A stretch of DNA of 64,000 bases from contig JAEZGK010000058.1 of assembly GCA_023437365.1 (NCBI GenBank), positions 62,001 to 126,000 of the forward strand. Direction: 5' to 3'. The first letter of the stretch is position 1. Each line of letters begins with the position of its first letter. Below are positions 51,387-60,149 of this stretch, piece by piece. The translations under genes and the position numbers were made by a program. The notes beneath the pieces were generated by a model, which saw only the letters and a program-made list of their open reading frames with translations, made no database searches and had not been told where the DNA came from. Source of the stretch: Bacillota bacterium. Its GTDB lineage: Bacteria; Bacillota; Clostridia; Lachnospirales; Lachnospiraceae.

Positions 51387-52325
51387 TTATCTCCTTAACT
51401 TAGGATCCAAAGCATCACGCAAACCATCGCCCAGCAGGTTGAAGGACAACATGGTTAAACTAATGCAGATCGCAGGTATAATCAACTGGGAAGGATACAT
51501 CTGGAACACACGGCTTCCGTCGTTTGCCAGAATACCCCAGCTTGCCATCGGTACCGGAACACCAAGACCGATGTAGCTTAAGAATGCCTCGGTAAAAATC
51601 GCTGCCGGAATAGCCAGTGTTAAATCTACAATTACAATACTTAAGGTATTGGGAAGCAAATGCTTGCCGATGATTCTGGCAGGTCTCGCACCCATTACCT
51701 TAGCGGCAATCACATAATCCTGCTGCTTTAAGCTCATGATCTGGCCTCTTACCAGACGTGCCATACCGGTCCATCCGACAGCTGCATAGGCGATAACCAT
51801 CGTCATCGCTCCCGGCGGTATAACCATCATTAACAGAACGACTATAATCAGGTATGGTATACCATTGATAATTTCTATTATTCTCATCATAACGTTGTCG
51901 ACAGCTCCTCCGACATAGCCGGAGATACCACCGTAGATAACACCGATAATAAAATTAAAGAATACTGCAGCGAAAGAAATGTATAAGGATACTCTGCCGC
52001 CTGACCACAATCTGGTAAAAATATCACGGCCTAAGGTATCCGTTCCAAACAGATGCATATGTCCGTCTGTAGGATCCTTGAAGAACATAGGTGAATCCGT
52101 ATGCGTCAGATGCTGTTCGCTGATGGTATATGGTGAAAGTATAGGTACGAAGACACTTAATAAAATAATGGCTACTATAATAAACAGACATACCATTGCC
52201 GGTTTATTCTTTCTTAATCGCTTCATGGCATCCCGCCAGTAGCTGGTACTCGGTCTGGAAATCTTCTCCGCTTCCGCAGCATTTGCTCCGACCCATTCAA
52301 ATTGACTCTTCTCGATTTTGCTCAT
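51387..52325 (-). CDS. oppC: Oligopeptide ABC transporter permease OppC
   Basis: 312 aa. After a cytoplasmic N-terminal stretch, one membrane helix (KPAMVCLFIIVAIILLSVFV) precedes an external loop with HLFGTDTLGRDIFTRLWSGG, the OppC signature, then five helices and the ATPase-contact EAA loop AAKVMGARPARIIGKHLLPN. ATG lies just after the oppB stop region with AAAGGAG upstream. Confidence 0.93.
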   Translation of the reverse strand: MSKIEKSQFEWVGANAAEAEKISRPSTSYWRDAMKRLRKNKPAMVCLFIIVAIILLSVFVPILSPYTISEQHLTHTDSPMFFKDPTDGHMHLFGTDTLGRDIFTRLWSGGRVSLYISFAAVFFNFIIGVIYGGISGYVGGAVDNVMMRIIEIINGIPYLIIVVLLMMVIPPGAMTMVIAYAAVGWTGMARLVRGQIMSLKQQDYVIAAKVMGARPARIIGKHLLPNTLSIVIVDLTLAIPAAIFTEAFLSYIGLGVPVPMASWGILANDGSRVFQMYPSQLIIPAICISLTMLSFNLLGDGLRDALDPKLRR

Positions 52326-52329
52326 GCCA

Positions 52330-53274
52330 TCACTCCTTTACATCCGCTAATTTAACACGGGGATCAATGAAGCCATAAGCAAGATCCACTACCAGATTTG
52401 CAATAACCAAAAAGGCTCCATAGAACAATGTGGTTCCTGAAATCATCGTATAATCCTGCGTCTGAATGCTTAATACGAAGAATTTACCCATACCCGGAAT
52501 AGCGAAGATATTCTCTACGACAAAAGCTCCTGTAAGTACTGCAGCTGCAATCGGTCCAAGCACGGTAATAATCGGCATGATTGCATTGCGAACCGCATGC
52601 TTCCAGATAATCTTCTTCTGGGATAAGCCCTTGGACTTTGCTGTCTTAATATAGTCCTGTCCCAGAACGTCAAGCATACTGGTTCTCATAAGTCTTGAAA
52701 TGGTCGCCAGGGAGCTGAAGCTTAAAGCGAAAGCAGGTAACAGCTTACTTGCAAAGGTGCTCCATCCGGTTATCGGGAAGAAACGGATACCTGTCCATTG
52801 GAATAGTTTCAATCCCAGGAAATACTGTAAGAGCGCACCGATAATAAAGCCCGGTACAGAGACACCTATGATAGCTACTAACATCGTAGCGGTATCCCAT
52901 GCAGTACCTCTCTTCACGGCGGCGACAATACCGAGTAAAACACCTAAAACCGTAGCAAAAATTAAAGATCTGATTCCTAAATCAAATGAATATGGAAATG
53001 CCTGTGCAATTATATCATTAATCGGACGATTGTAATGCATGGAAAGACCTAAGTCGCCATGAAAGACGTTATTAATATACATACCCAGCTGTACAATCAT
53101 CGGTTTATCCAACCCGTATTTAGCATTCAGGGCCTTCATTGTCGTCTCCGGAATTGCCTTCTCACCAATGAAGGGATCACCGGGAAGCAGACGCATCATA
53201 AAGAAGGTGAGCGCTGTCAGTAATAACAAGGTTAAAAACGCATATAACAATCGTTTTATAACATATTTAAACAC
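52330..53274 (-). CDS. oppB: Oligopeptide ABC transporter permease OppB
   Basis: 314 aa from a GTG at 53274 with GGGGG seven bases upstream. N-terminal MFKYVIKRLLYAFLTLLLLT helix and LRLLPGDPF-like motif (MMRLLPGDPFIGEKAIP), then AKYGLDKPMIVQLGMYI and the EAA loop TAKSKGLSQKKIIWKHAVRN. Six membrane helices. First gene after the hairpin that separates it from oppA. Confidence 0.93.
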   Translation of the reverse strand: MFKYVIKRLLYAFLTLLLLTALTFFMMRLLPGDPFIGEKAIPETTMKALNAKYGLDKPMIVQLGMYINNVFHGDLGLSMHYNRPINDIIAQAFPYSFDLGIRSLIFATVLGVLLGIVAAVKRGTAWDTATMLVAIIGVSVPGFIIGALLQYFLGLKLFQWTGIRFFPITGWSTFASKLLPAFALSFSSLATISRLMRTSMLDVLGQDYIKTAKSKGLSQKKIIWKHAVRNAIMPIITVLGPIAAAVLTGAFVVENIFAIPGMGKFFVLSIQTQDYTMISGTTLFYGAFLVIANLVVDLAYGFIDPRVKLADVKE

Positions 53275-53613
53275 ATGCAGTCCCCCTTTCTGTTTTTTTT
53301 TATTATGAGGAACATAGATTATTTCAAAAGCTTCAGAAGAATTGCTGTCCTATATTGCCTTTCAGGAATCCTTGTCAGTTTATGATTTTTTACTGAAAAG
53401 CTGCTCCGGATATTTATGAAAAGTAATATAGGATGACAATTCTATCTGATTAATCGTATGTTCTACTCATATTTTCTTTATCACCGCGCAAAGAGTCTCA
53501 TACCTATGTAAATGAAAGGAGTATATTCCTCACGCTGCGTTCTATATTATACTATATATTATCACATTTGTCGTGTATTTTTCGCAAGGGAAATATTGGG
53601 GAACCGCTGTCAA

Positions 53614-53661
53614 ACATAAGTTAGGTGCGGGTTTATGATACAAGCCCGCACCACCTTATGT
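53614..53661 (-). terminator. Strong intercistronic hairpin between oppA and oppB
   Basis: ACATAAG-GGTGCGGG pairs with CCCGCACC-CTTATGT (53614-53661) in a stem of more than 14 bp. The T-run after it on the minus strand is short, so it may be a leaky terminator or an mRNA-stabilising hairpin that leaves more oppA than oppBCDF mRNA. The remaining sequence of the 53275-53711 gap holds two small stems, ATTCGG/CCGAAT (53665-53680) and ATCTGA/TCAGAT (53689-53703), and no gene. Confidence 0.65.
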
Positions 53662-53711
53662 CAAATTCGGGTCTCCGAATCTGTAATCATCTGATTGTCA
53701 GATCTCAGATA

Positions 53712-55433
53712 TTACTGAGCTAATTTAACATATCTGTAGTTCATATCCTGGAATGCAGTTCTGACTACGCCGGAAGCAATCTTTCCGCTAACGACATAAT
53801 CTCTTGCTCTCCAGTAAACAGGACCGATCGGAAGATCTGTCATTAATTTCTTTTCCATATCATATAAGTAACCCATACGCTCTGCAGTATCAACAGTTGT
53901 ACGAACCTTATTTAATAATGCATCATAATCAGCATCACTGTAGCTTGTATGATTGTTACCGTTACCTGTCTCGAACATATCAAGGAAGGTCTGCGGATCA
54001 TTGTAGTCAGGACCCCATCCTGCAAATACGATGGAGAAATCTTCATTCTGCATTCTTTCAATTCTACTCTTGAAAGGCATGGGCTCAACAGTAATTTCAA
54101 GACCAAGGTTAGCCTTTAACTGTTCCTGAACAAAGGCAGCGTTCTTAACTGCAGTATCACCATCATCACAGATCATGGTAAGTTCGACTTTATCAACTCC
54201 AAGCTCGGTGAGAGCCTTCTGATATAATTCTTTTGCCTGAGCAACATCTAATGTGGGAACAAGAGTACCAACTTCATCAGCAAACTTTCCATTTAAACCG
54301 TTCAATGCCGGAGGAGTAAAACCAGCAGCAGGCTTGGAGCTGTTCTTAACAATACTGTCAACGAATGCCTGCTTATCAATTGCATAGGTAAGGGCCTTAC
54401 GAAGATCAGCATTGCCAAGGTATTTATCCTTTAAGTTGTACTCTAAATAGAAACAGGAACCATCATCATAGGTATATACCGGGTAGTTCTCTCCCTTTAA
54501 CATCTTAGCCTGGTCACCGTTAACACCTATGATATCACATTCACCAGCCTTGAAGGAGTTCAAAGCTGCATTGGTATCATTGATCATTAACCAGGTAATC
54601 TGATCAACATTGATATTAGCTGCATCATAGAAATCAGGGTTCTTGGACATTACGATCTTGCTTTCATGCTCCCAGGAATCCATCTTGAAAGGTCCGTTGG
54701 TTACGATCTTATCTGCATCGGTAGCATAAGCGGTACCGAATTCCTTATATGCCTTCTCATTCACAGGTGCTAATACATAGAATGCTAAGGTACTCAGGAA
54801 GTATGCGGTAGGATTCTCAAGGGTTACTTCAAGCTTATAGTCATCCAGAGCCTTAAAGCCAAGCTGGTCAGCAGTAACCTTTCCTTCATTGAATGCTCTA
54901 CCATTCTTAAATACGTAACCAAAGCCAGCATACTCTGCAGCATATGCCGGATCAAGAAGTGCAGTCCAAGCAAATACGAAATCGTGTGCAGTCACAGGCT
55001 CACCGTTGGACCATTTCATTCCCTGGCGAAGATTGAAGGTATAGGTTAAGCCGTCATCGCTGATTGTCCAGTCGGTAGCAACACCGGGAATAACATTGTC
55101 ATTCTCGTCCAACCCAACAAGCTGCTCAATCACATGACGAAGAATGCTTCCGGATAAGGTATCGGTTGTTGTAATGGAGCACAGGTCAGCCGGTTCAGAT
55201 GCCAGGTTAACTGTAATTGCGTTTGCATCCGGTGTACCCATATATAAGCTTCTGTCATCGGAAGCTAAGGTAGAGCCGTTGTCTGCAGGTGCTTCTGCGT
55301 TATCAGCCGGAGCTTCGGTAGCAGTAGCATTATCGCCTTCTTTTGTAGGTTCTGTCTTTTTGCCGCAGGCACTGAACATAGATACAGTCATTGCCAAAAC
55401 AAGCATTACGGCAAGTAATTTCTTGAATTTCAT
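53712..55433 (-). CDS. oppA: Oligopeptide-binding lipoprotein OppA
   Basis: 573 aa; ATG with AAAGGAGGAG eight bases upstream. Lipoprotein signal KKLLAVMLVLAMTVSMFSAC with the lipid-modified Cys at about residue 22, then an Ala/Asp/Glu-rich linker and the SBP_bac_5 fold: GVATDWTISDDGLTYTFNLR, MKWSNGEPVTAHDFVFAWTA and ADLRKALTYAIDKQAF. It is anchored outside the cell and delivers peptides to OppBC. First gene of the operon; the hairpins before and after it suggest it is made in excess. Confidence 0.93.
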   Translation of the reverse strand: MKFKKLLAVMLVLAMTVSMFSACGKKTEPTKEGDNATATEAPADNAEAPADNGSTLASDDRSLYMGTPDANAITVNLASEPADLCSITTTDTLSGSILRHVIEQLVGLDENDNVIPGVATDWTISDDGLTYTFNLRQGMKWSNGEPVTAHDFVFAWTALLDPAYAAEYAGFGYVFKNGRAFNEGKVTADQLGFKALDDYKLEVTLENPTAYFLSTLAFYVLAPVNEKAYKEFGTAYATDADKIVTNGPFKMDSWEHESKIVMSKNPDFYDAANINVDQITWLMINDTNAALNSFKAGECDIIGVNGDQAKMLKGENYPVYTYDDGSCFYLEYNLKDKYLGNADLRKALTYAIDKQAFVDSIVKNSSKPAAGFTPPALNGLNGKFADEVGTLVPTLDVAQAKELYQKALTELGVDKVELTMICDDGDTAVKNAAFVQEQLKANLGLEITVEPMPFKSRIERMQNEDFSIVFAGWGPDYNDPQTFLDMFETGNGNNHTSYSDADYDALLNKVRTTVDTAERMGYLYDMEKKLMTDLPIGPVYWRARDYVVSGKIASGVVRTAFQDMNYRYVKLAQ

Positions 55434-55461
55434 AATATATTCTCCTCCTTTTATGCTATAT

Positions 55462-55542
55462 AAAAAGGAAGTATATTAACCATACACTTCCTTAGTATAT
55501 AAATTATACAGACATTCTAATACAAAAGTGTATATTAGTCAA
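55462..55542 (-). promoter_or_regulatory. Promoter of the opp operon with terminator-like leader hairpin
   Basis: On the minus strand TTGACT (55537-55542) and TAGAAT (55514-55519) are 17 bases apart; the start would be near 55507. About 14 bases into the leader AAGGAAGT pairs with ACTTCCTT (55462-55493), followed by TTTTTATA, and then the oppA ribosome-binding site. It looks like an intrinsic terminator placed right at the 5' end. Confidence 0.65.
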
Positions 55543-55664
55543 GCTAAGAACTAACTTTATACAATTAAAACTCTATATAATTATGTTCGTTTTTGTCTGT
55601 TTTAGTCACTGAAATACTTTTAAGTTTCATTTTAGTGAGAAATGTCTATATTTGTTATACATTC

Positions 55665-55690
55665 ACATTTTGCATATGCATTCATATAAT
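55665..55690 (+). promoter_or_regulatory. Possible sigma-K-type promoter of dpaAB
   Basis: AC (55665-55666), 16 bases, then CATATAAT (55683-55690) fits the mother-cell pattern AC-N16-CATAnnnT. The ribosome-binding site follows at once (55698), so the leader would be very short. Tentative. Confidence 0.35.
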
Positions 55691-55712
55691 GTGACATAAA
55701 GGAGTGAAATAT

Positions 55713-56588
55713 ATGTCCTCAGGGTATGAAATCGGAATATTCGGCGGAGATAACCGTCAGGTCTTTATGGCAGCTTCCTTTCTGAAGAAGGGCTTTTCTG
55801 TAGCCGTCTACGGTACACAAGTACCTGTGATTCATGATAACTGTACCACGCTTTCCTCTCTTACTGAGTTGTTTGAACAATGCAGTCTACTCATCGGTCC
55901 GATTCCAATGTCCCGGGATTCGGTAACCGTTTATGCTGAACATGCACCGGAGGATCTGTCTCTGGCAAACGTATCAAAGCTTTTAACAGCTGAACATCTT
56001 TTGTTTGCAGGTGTCATCCCTCCTATTATAACTGAGCTCTGTGATAACAAGGGTATCTACTACCACGATTTAATGAAAGATGAACGCATCACTGTACTGA
56101 ATGCCATCGCAACAGCGGAAGGAGCAATTATGGAAGCGATTGCTGCAAGTGATACCAATCTTCACGGCAGCAAATGTCTGATCCTTGGCTATGGACGCTG
56201 CGCTAAGGTTCTTGCAGCTAAGCTGAAGGCTCTGGATGCCCATGTTCTTGTTGCTGCGCGTTCCCGTGAGGCTCTTGCCTATGCCGAGGCTTCCGGTTTA
56301 TCGACAATCACTTTGCCTTATATGAAATGTGTCCTATCCTCCTGTCAGTATATATTTAATACTATTCCCTCCCTTATTCTTACGAAGGATTGTCTGGAGT
56401 ATGCAGATCAGAATGTCACCATCATCGACATTGCTTCTGCACCCGGAGGGGTGGATTTCACCTACGCCAAGGAACGGAAGCTGAATGCAAGATTATGTCT
56501 CGGCCTTCCCGGTAAGGTAGCGCCCAGGACATCTGCCGACATATTAGTGACAGAAATCTGTTCGCTTATCAAAGAAAGAAGTGATTAA
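55713..56588 (+). CDS. dpaA: Dipicolinate synthase subunit A
   Basis: 291 aa from the ATG at 55713 with AAAGGAG eight bases upstream (the GTG at 55704 is part of that region). N-terminal YEIGIFGGDNRQVFMAASFL and the Rossmann loop LILGYGRCAKVLAAKLKALD near residue 155 followed by VAARSREALAYAEASGL match SpoVFA. With DpaB it makes dipicolinic acid, the calcium-chelating spore-core compound, from a lysine-pathway intermediate in the mother cell. Directly followed by dpaB. Confidence 0.92.
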   Translation: MSSGYEIGIFGGDNRQVFMAASFLKKGFSVAVYGTQVPVIHDNCTTLSSLTELFEQCSLLIGPIPMSRDSVTVYAEHAPEDLSLANVSKLLTAEHLLFAGVIPPIITELCDNKGIYYHDLMKDERITVLNAIATAEGAIMEAIAASDTNLHGSKCLILGYGRCAKVLAAKLKALDAHVLVAARSREALAYAEASGLSTITLPYMKCVLSSCQYIFNTIPSLILTKDCLEYADQNVTIIDIASAPGGVDFTYAKERKLNARLCLGLPGKVAPRTSADILVTEICSLIKERSD

Positions 56589-57176
56589 ATGACTCTCAGC
56601 GGAAAAAAAATCGGAGTAGCCATAACAGGCTCCTATTGTACCTATGATCAAGTGTTCCCCCAGATAGAACGTCTGGTACAGGAAAAGGCAGAAGTCTATA
56701 CCATCTTTTCTGATCGTTCGCAAATTACGGATACCCGGTTTGGAAAAGCGGACGATTTTCTCAAAAAAGCAGAAGCAATCACAGGAAAAGAACCGATCAC
56801 AACCATCGTGGAAGCAGAGAAAATTGGTCCCAATAACCTGCTTGATGTTGTAATAATAGCACCCTGTACCGGTAACTCTTTGGCAAAGCTGGCGTATGCC
56901 ATCACCGACTCACCGGTTCTGATGGCTGCGAAGTGCCAGCTTCGCAATAACAAGCCAGTTGTATTGGCTATAGCAACGAACGATGCATTAGGAAATAATC
57001 TGAAAAACATAGGAATTCTTATGAATGCGAAAAACATTTACTTTGTACCCTTTAGCCAGGATAATTTCCAGAAAAAGCCTTTCTCTATGGTGGCTCACTT
57101 TGATCTGATGCTTTCCTCTCTGGAAGAGGCTTTGTCCGGAAGACAGCTTCAGCCGATTGTTCTGGCTCCGACCTGA
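56589..57176 (+). CDS. dpaB: Dipicolinate synthase subunit B (flavoprotein)
   Basis: 195 aa; its ATG immediately follows the dpaA TAA. Flavoprotein-like fold: GKKIGVAITGSYCTYDQVFP, VVIIAPCTGNSLAKLAYAIT with the FMN-binding region, and KPVVLAIATNDALGNNLKNI. It matches SpoVFB in length and motifs. Together with dpaA it indicates that the organism forms spores. Confidence 0.93.
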   Translation: MTLSGKKIGVAITGSYCTYDQVFPQIERLVQEKAEVYTIFSDRSQITDTRFGKADDFLKKAEAITGKEPITTIVEAEKIGPNNLLDVVIIAPCTGNSLAKLAYAITDSPVLMAAKCQLRNNKPVVLAIATNDALGNNLKNIGILMNAKNIYFVPFSQDNFQKKPFSMVAHFDLMLSSLEEALSGRQLQPIVLAPT

Positions 57177-57238
57177 TTCTTCATAAAATATCAGATTGTA
57201 AAAACAAATTATTTTTTTCATAAGAATGGAGGATCCCT

Positions 57239-59089
57239 ATGTGTGGAATTGCCGGTTTCTGTAATACTTCCGAGGATTATACAAAAAATTATACCAAATG
57301 GCACCATACGCTGTATAAAATGAGACAGGTATTAATGCATCGCGGGCCGGATGATGAGGGGGAGCTGCTTGCAGAGCAAATCGGTATGGCTCATACCAGG
57401 CTCTCTATCATAGATTTAAATCGCGGCCATCAACCGATGACCAAGCAGAAATTCGGCAATTCCTACACAATCGTATATAACGGAGAGCTTTACAACACCC
57501 AGGAGCTTCGAGAGCAAATGATCCGAATGGGATATCTTTTTAAGACCTACACCGATACCGAAGTGATACTGACCGGTTTTATGGCCTTCGGGAGCGAGTT
57601 TGTAAAGGAATTGAACGGAATCTTTTCCTTTGGCGTATGGGATGAGAATAGTCACATTCTGTATCTGGCCCGTGACCGTTTCGGAGTGAAGCCCTTGTTT
57701 TATACCGTGATGGACCACACAATCGTATTTGGCTCCGAGATCAAGGCATTATTCGAATATCCTGGAATGAAACCACGTGTGACTTCGGAAGGTCTTTGCG
57801 AAATATTCGGTCTGGGTCCTGCAAAGACTTATGGAAAGGGAGTTTTCAAAGATATTTATGAAGTACTTCCCGGTAATATCATAACCTTTGATTCCGGAGG
57901 CCTGATTCAAAAGCCTTACTGGAGTCTGAACAGCATGCCTCATGAAGATAGCTATGAGAAGACCGTAGAAAAGACCTCCTACCTATTATATGATGCTGTA
58001 AAACGTCAGATGATATCGGATATCCCGATCTGTACTCTTTTGTCCGGCGGCGTGGATTCCAGCCTGATCACTGCCATCTGCGCCAAGGTACGGAGAGAAA
58101 CGGGTGAAGGTCTCAGAACCTATTCCTTCGATTTCATGGATAATGCTGAGCATTTTCAATCCAACTCTTTTCAGCCGACACAGGATCGCCCATATGTTGA
58201 TATTATGGTACATCATGTTGGAAGCGACCATACTTATCTGGAGTGCAGTAATTCGGATCTGTTGGCTCATCTCTATCCTTCCGTAGATGCCAGAGATCTC
58301 CCCAATATGGCAGATGTGGAAGCCTCCCTACTGTACTTCTGCAAAAAGGTCTCTGCAGAGACCAAGGTTGCTTTAAGCGGGGAGTGCGCCGATGAAATCT
58401 TCGGAGGATATCCCTGGAATTTTCGTCCTGAGTTGATGCAACAAGACACCTTCCCATGGTCGGGCAGTATCGCTATGCGAAAGCTTCTGCTTTCACAGGA
58501 TTTACTTTCTACACTGGATCTGGATGGTTATATTCGGGCAGCGTATGAGAAAACCATCGCAGAAACACCCAAACTCCCGGGAGAAACCGGGATGGATGCT
58601 CGCCGCCGAGAAATTGCTTATCTGAATTTGAAATGGTTTATGGTCACATTGCTGGATCGTATGGACCGCTGTAGCATGTATTCCGGGCTGGAATCACGGG
58701 TTCCCTTTGCAGACCATCGAATCGTGGAATATGTATGGAATGTACCCTGGGATATGAAATATAAGGACGGAGTAGTGAAAAGTCTTTTACGCGATGCAGG
58801 TAAAGGACTCATTCCAGATGAAATACTGTATCGGAAAAAGAGTCCTTATCCTAAGACCTATCATCCGGAATATGAGAAGCTTCTTGGAACTCAGCTGATG
58901 GAAGTCCTATCCGATCCCAATGAACCGATCCGGCCCTTACTTGATATGGAGAAGGTGAAGCTCTTCCTTACCTCACCTACTGATTACGGTAAGCCCTGGT
59001 ATGGGCAGCTGATGGCAGCGCCGCAGCTGATGGCTTATCTGCTGCAGGTCAATTACTGGCTGAAGAAATATAAAATTGAGCTTCTGTAA
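57239..59089 (+). CDS. asnB: Asparagine synthase (glutamine-hydrolysing)
   Basis: 616 aa; ATG with GGAGG six bases upstream. The glutaminase domain begins MCGIAGFCN with the N-terminal nucleophile Cys; further marks are LMHRGPDDEGE, YNGELYN and the synthetase P-loop LLSGGVDSSLITAIC near residue 262, then LSGECADEIFGGYPWNF. It makes asparagine from aspartate with glutamine as nitrogen donor. 62 bases after dpaB; a terminator follows at 59144. Some homologues act in sporulation or cell-wall amidation, which the position next to dpaAB allows but does not prove. Confidence 0.93.
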   Translation: MCGIAGFCNTSEDYTKNYTKWHHTLYKMRQVLMHRGPDDEGELLAEQIGMAHTRLSIIDLNRGHQPMTKQKFGNSYTIVYNGELYNTQELREQMIRMGYLFKTYTDTEVILTGFMAFGSEFVKELNGIFSFGVWDENSHILYLARDRFGVKPLFYTVMDHTIVFGSEIKALFEYPGMKPRVTSEGLCEIFGLGPAKTYGKGVFKDIYEVLPGNIITFDSGGLIQKPYWSLNSMPHEDSYEKTVEKTSYLLYDAVKRQMISDIPICTLLSGGVDSSLITAICAKVRRETGEGLRTYSFDFMDNAEHFQSNSFQPTQDRPYVDIMVHHVGSDHTYLECSNSDLLAHLYPSVDARDLPNMADVEASLLYFCKKVSAETKVALSGECADEIFGGYPWNFRPELMQQDTFPWSGSIAMRKLLLSQDLLSTLDLDGYIRAAYEKTIAETPKLPGETGMDARRREIAYLNLKWFMVTLLDRMDRCSMYSGLESRVPFADHRIVEYVWNVPWDMKYKDGVVKSLLRDAGKGLIPDEILYRKKSPYPKTYHPEYEKLLGTQLMEVLSDPNEPIRPLLDMEKVKLFLTSPTDYGKPWYGQLMAAPQLMAYLLQVNYWLKKYKIELL

Positions 59090-59143
59090 AGCTACTGTAG
59101 CAGCTTGAAATTAGCAATACAAAGAAACGATACTAAAACAATT

Positions 59144-59180
59144 TGCCCGAGGGCTTTCCTGTCTCCCGGGCATTTTTTAT
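59144..59180 (+). terminator. Terminator after asnB
   Basis: TGCCCG (59144-59149) pairs with CGGGCA (59167-59172), extended by GGG/CTC-type pairs, and is followed by TTTTTTATT. Confidence 0.8.
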
Positions 59181-59421
59181 TACATGATCCAATGCAAAGC
59201 TCTCCGGTTATTAGGTTGATATCCCAGCCCTGCACCCGAGATAAATCCAGCATAATATAATACTGTAGCTGCTCCTTCTTAATAATGAATTAAAATGTAA
59301 TTAATTAACAGCAGGAACTGTTACATATTTTCTAAAATATGATAAACTATTATCATTCGATTACGACGAAATGTCTGTTAAGATGAACTAAAAAAATAGG
59401 GATTAAGGGAGGAAGTTAATT

Positions 59422-59718
59422 ATGAATGCCGGTGCGATAGTCATACGTAGACAAAATCAATATACCAATAGATTTATACAAAGCGGGGCAGTCAATGCTG
59501 AACACTCAGTACTGCCGGAAGCGATAGGAGTACCGACCAATTTTATTTTTATCAGAATGAGAAACCGCGGGATTTTTTTACCTTGTGAGAACGGGACCTA
59601 TTATCTGGACGTGAAGGCTTGGGCTTTCTTTCGCGAGGCAAGACGAAAAAGAGCTCTGATGATACTTTTTCTTATACTGATACTCTATCTCTTTTTCTAT
59701 TATACAGGGATAAGATAG
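59422..59718 (+). CDS. Small C-terminally anchored membrane protein, unknown
   Basis: 98 aa; ATG with GGGAGGAAG upstream. A soluble N-terminal part (MNAGAIVIRRQNQYTNRFIQ, PEAIGVPTNFIFIRMRNRGI, ENGTYYLDVKAWAFF) is followed by the basic REARRKRA and one membrane helix at the C terminus (LMILFLILILYLFFYY). Positive residues before the helix suggest that the N-terminal domain stays in the cytoplasm. The upstream gap (59181-59421) has no other gene. No family recognised. Convergent with yajC, sharing the terminator at 59720. Confidence 0.7.
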   Translation: MNAGAIVIRRQNQYTNRFIQSGAVNAEHSVLPEAIGVPTNFIFIRMRNRGIFLPCENGTYYLDVKAWAFFREARRKRALMILFLILILYLFFYYTGIR

Positions 59719-59719
59719 T

Positions 59720-59756
59720 AAAAAGCTGTCCGTGGTTTTATATCACGGACAGCTTT
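59720..59756. terminator. Bidirectional terminator between the small membrane protein and yajC
   Basis: AAAAGCTGTCCGTG (59721-59734) and CACGGACAGCTTT (59744-59756) form a perfect stem. T-rich on the minus side (CTTTTTACT), so it is best for yajC, and usable for the plus-strand gene. Confidence 0.85.
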
Positions 59757-59775
59757 GGGTTATAGTATTTGCAGT

Positions 59776-60099
59776 TTATTTCTCTGTATTAGGCTTCTCC
59801 AGCTCTACGATGGAGCTCTTCTTCATAGGAATTCTGCAGTTTTTGTTGTTACCGAACTCTACGATTACAATTTCATCCATCACATCAATTACCACACCGT
59901 AGAAACCGCTTGAAGTCAGAACGCTGTCACCTGCTGCCAGGGTAGAGAGCATCATGCTCATCTTCTTCTGCTGTTTTCTCTGGGGACGGATCAGCATGAA
60001 ATAAAGTAAAAGTCCTAAGAAGGCTACCTCAACAACTAAGATCAGAGCACTACCCGTTCCTCCTGACGCATTTGCAGCTAATAAAGTAAAAGTATTCAT
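59776..60099 (-). CDS. yajC: Sec translocon accessory subunit YajC
   Basis: 107 aa. One N-terminal membrane helix (ALILVVEVAFLGLLLYFMLI) followed at once by the family signature RPQRKQQKK, and a small soluble domain with LAAGDSVLTSSGFYGVVIDV. It associates with SecDF in the membrane. The gene is 50 bases after tgt, the usual order in Firmicutes. Confidence 0.95.
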   Translation of the reverse strand: MNTFTLLAANASGGTGSALILVVEVAFLGLLLYFMLIRPQRKQQKKMSMMLSTLAAGDSVLTSSGFYGVVIDVMDEIVIVEFGNNKNCRIPMKKSSIVELEKPNTEK

Positions 60100-60149
60100 T
60101 CTAATATTCCTCCTGATTATTATTTTCTATAATTCAATGTTATTCGCAT

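Noticed and set aside
55434..55560. Amino-acid or T-box riboswitch upstream of oppA
   Set aside because: Only about 75 bases lie between the promoter and the start codon, with one hairpin and no T-box or specifier loop.
57239..59089. asnB as a lasso-peptide macrolactam synthetase serving the peptide cassette
   Set aside because: It is 31 kb away on the other strand, has a full N-terminal glutaminase with Cys2, and there is no transglutaminase-like protease beside it.
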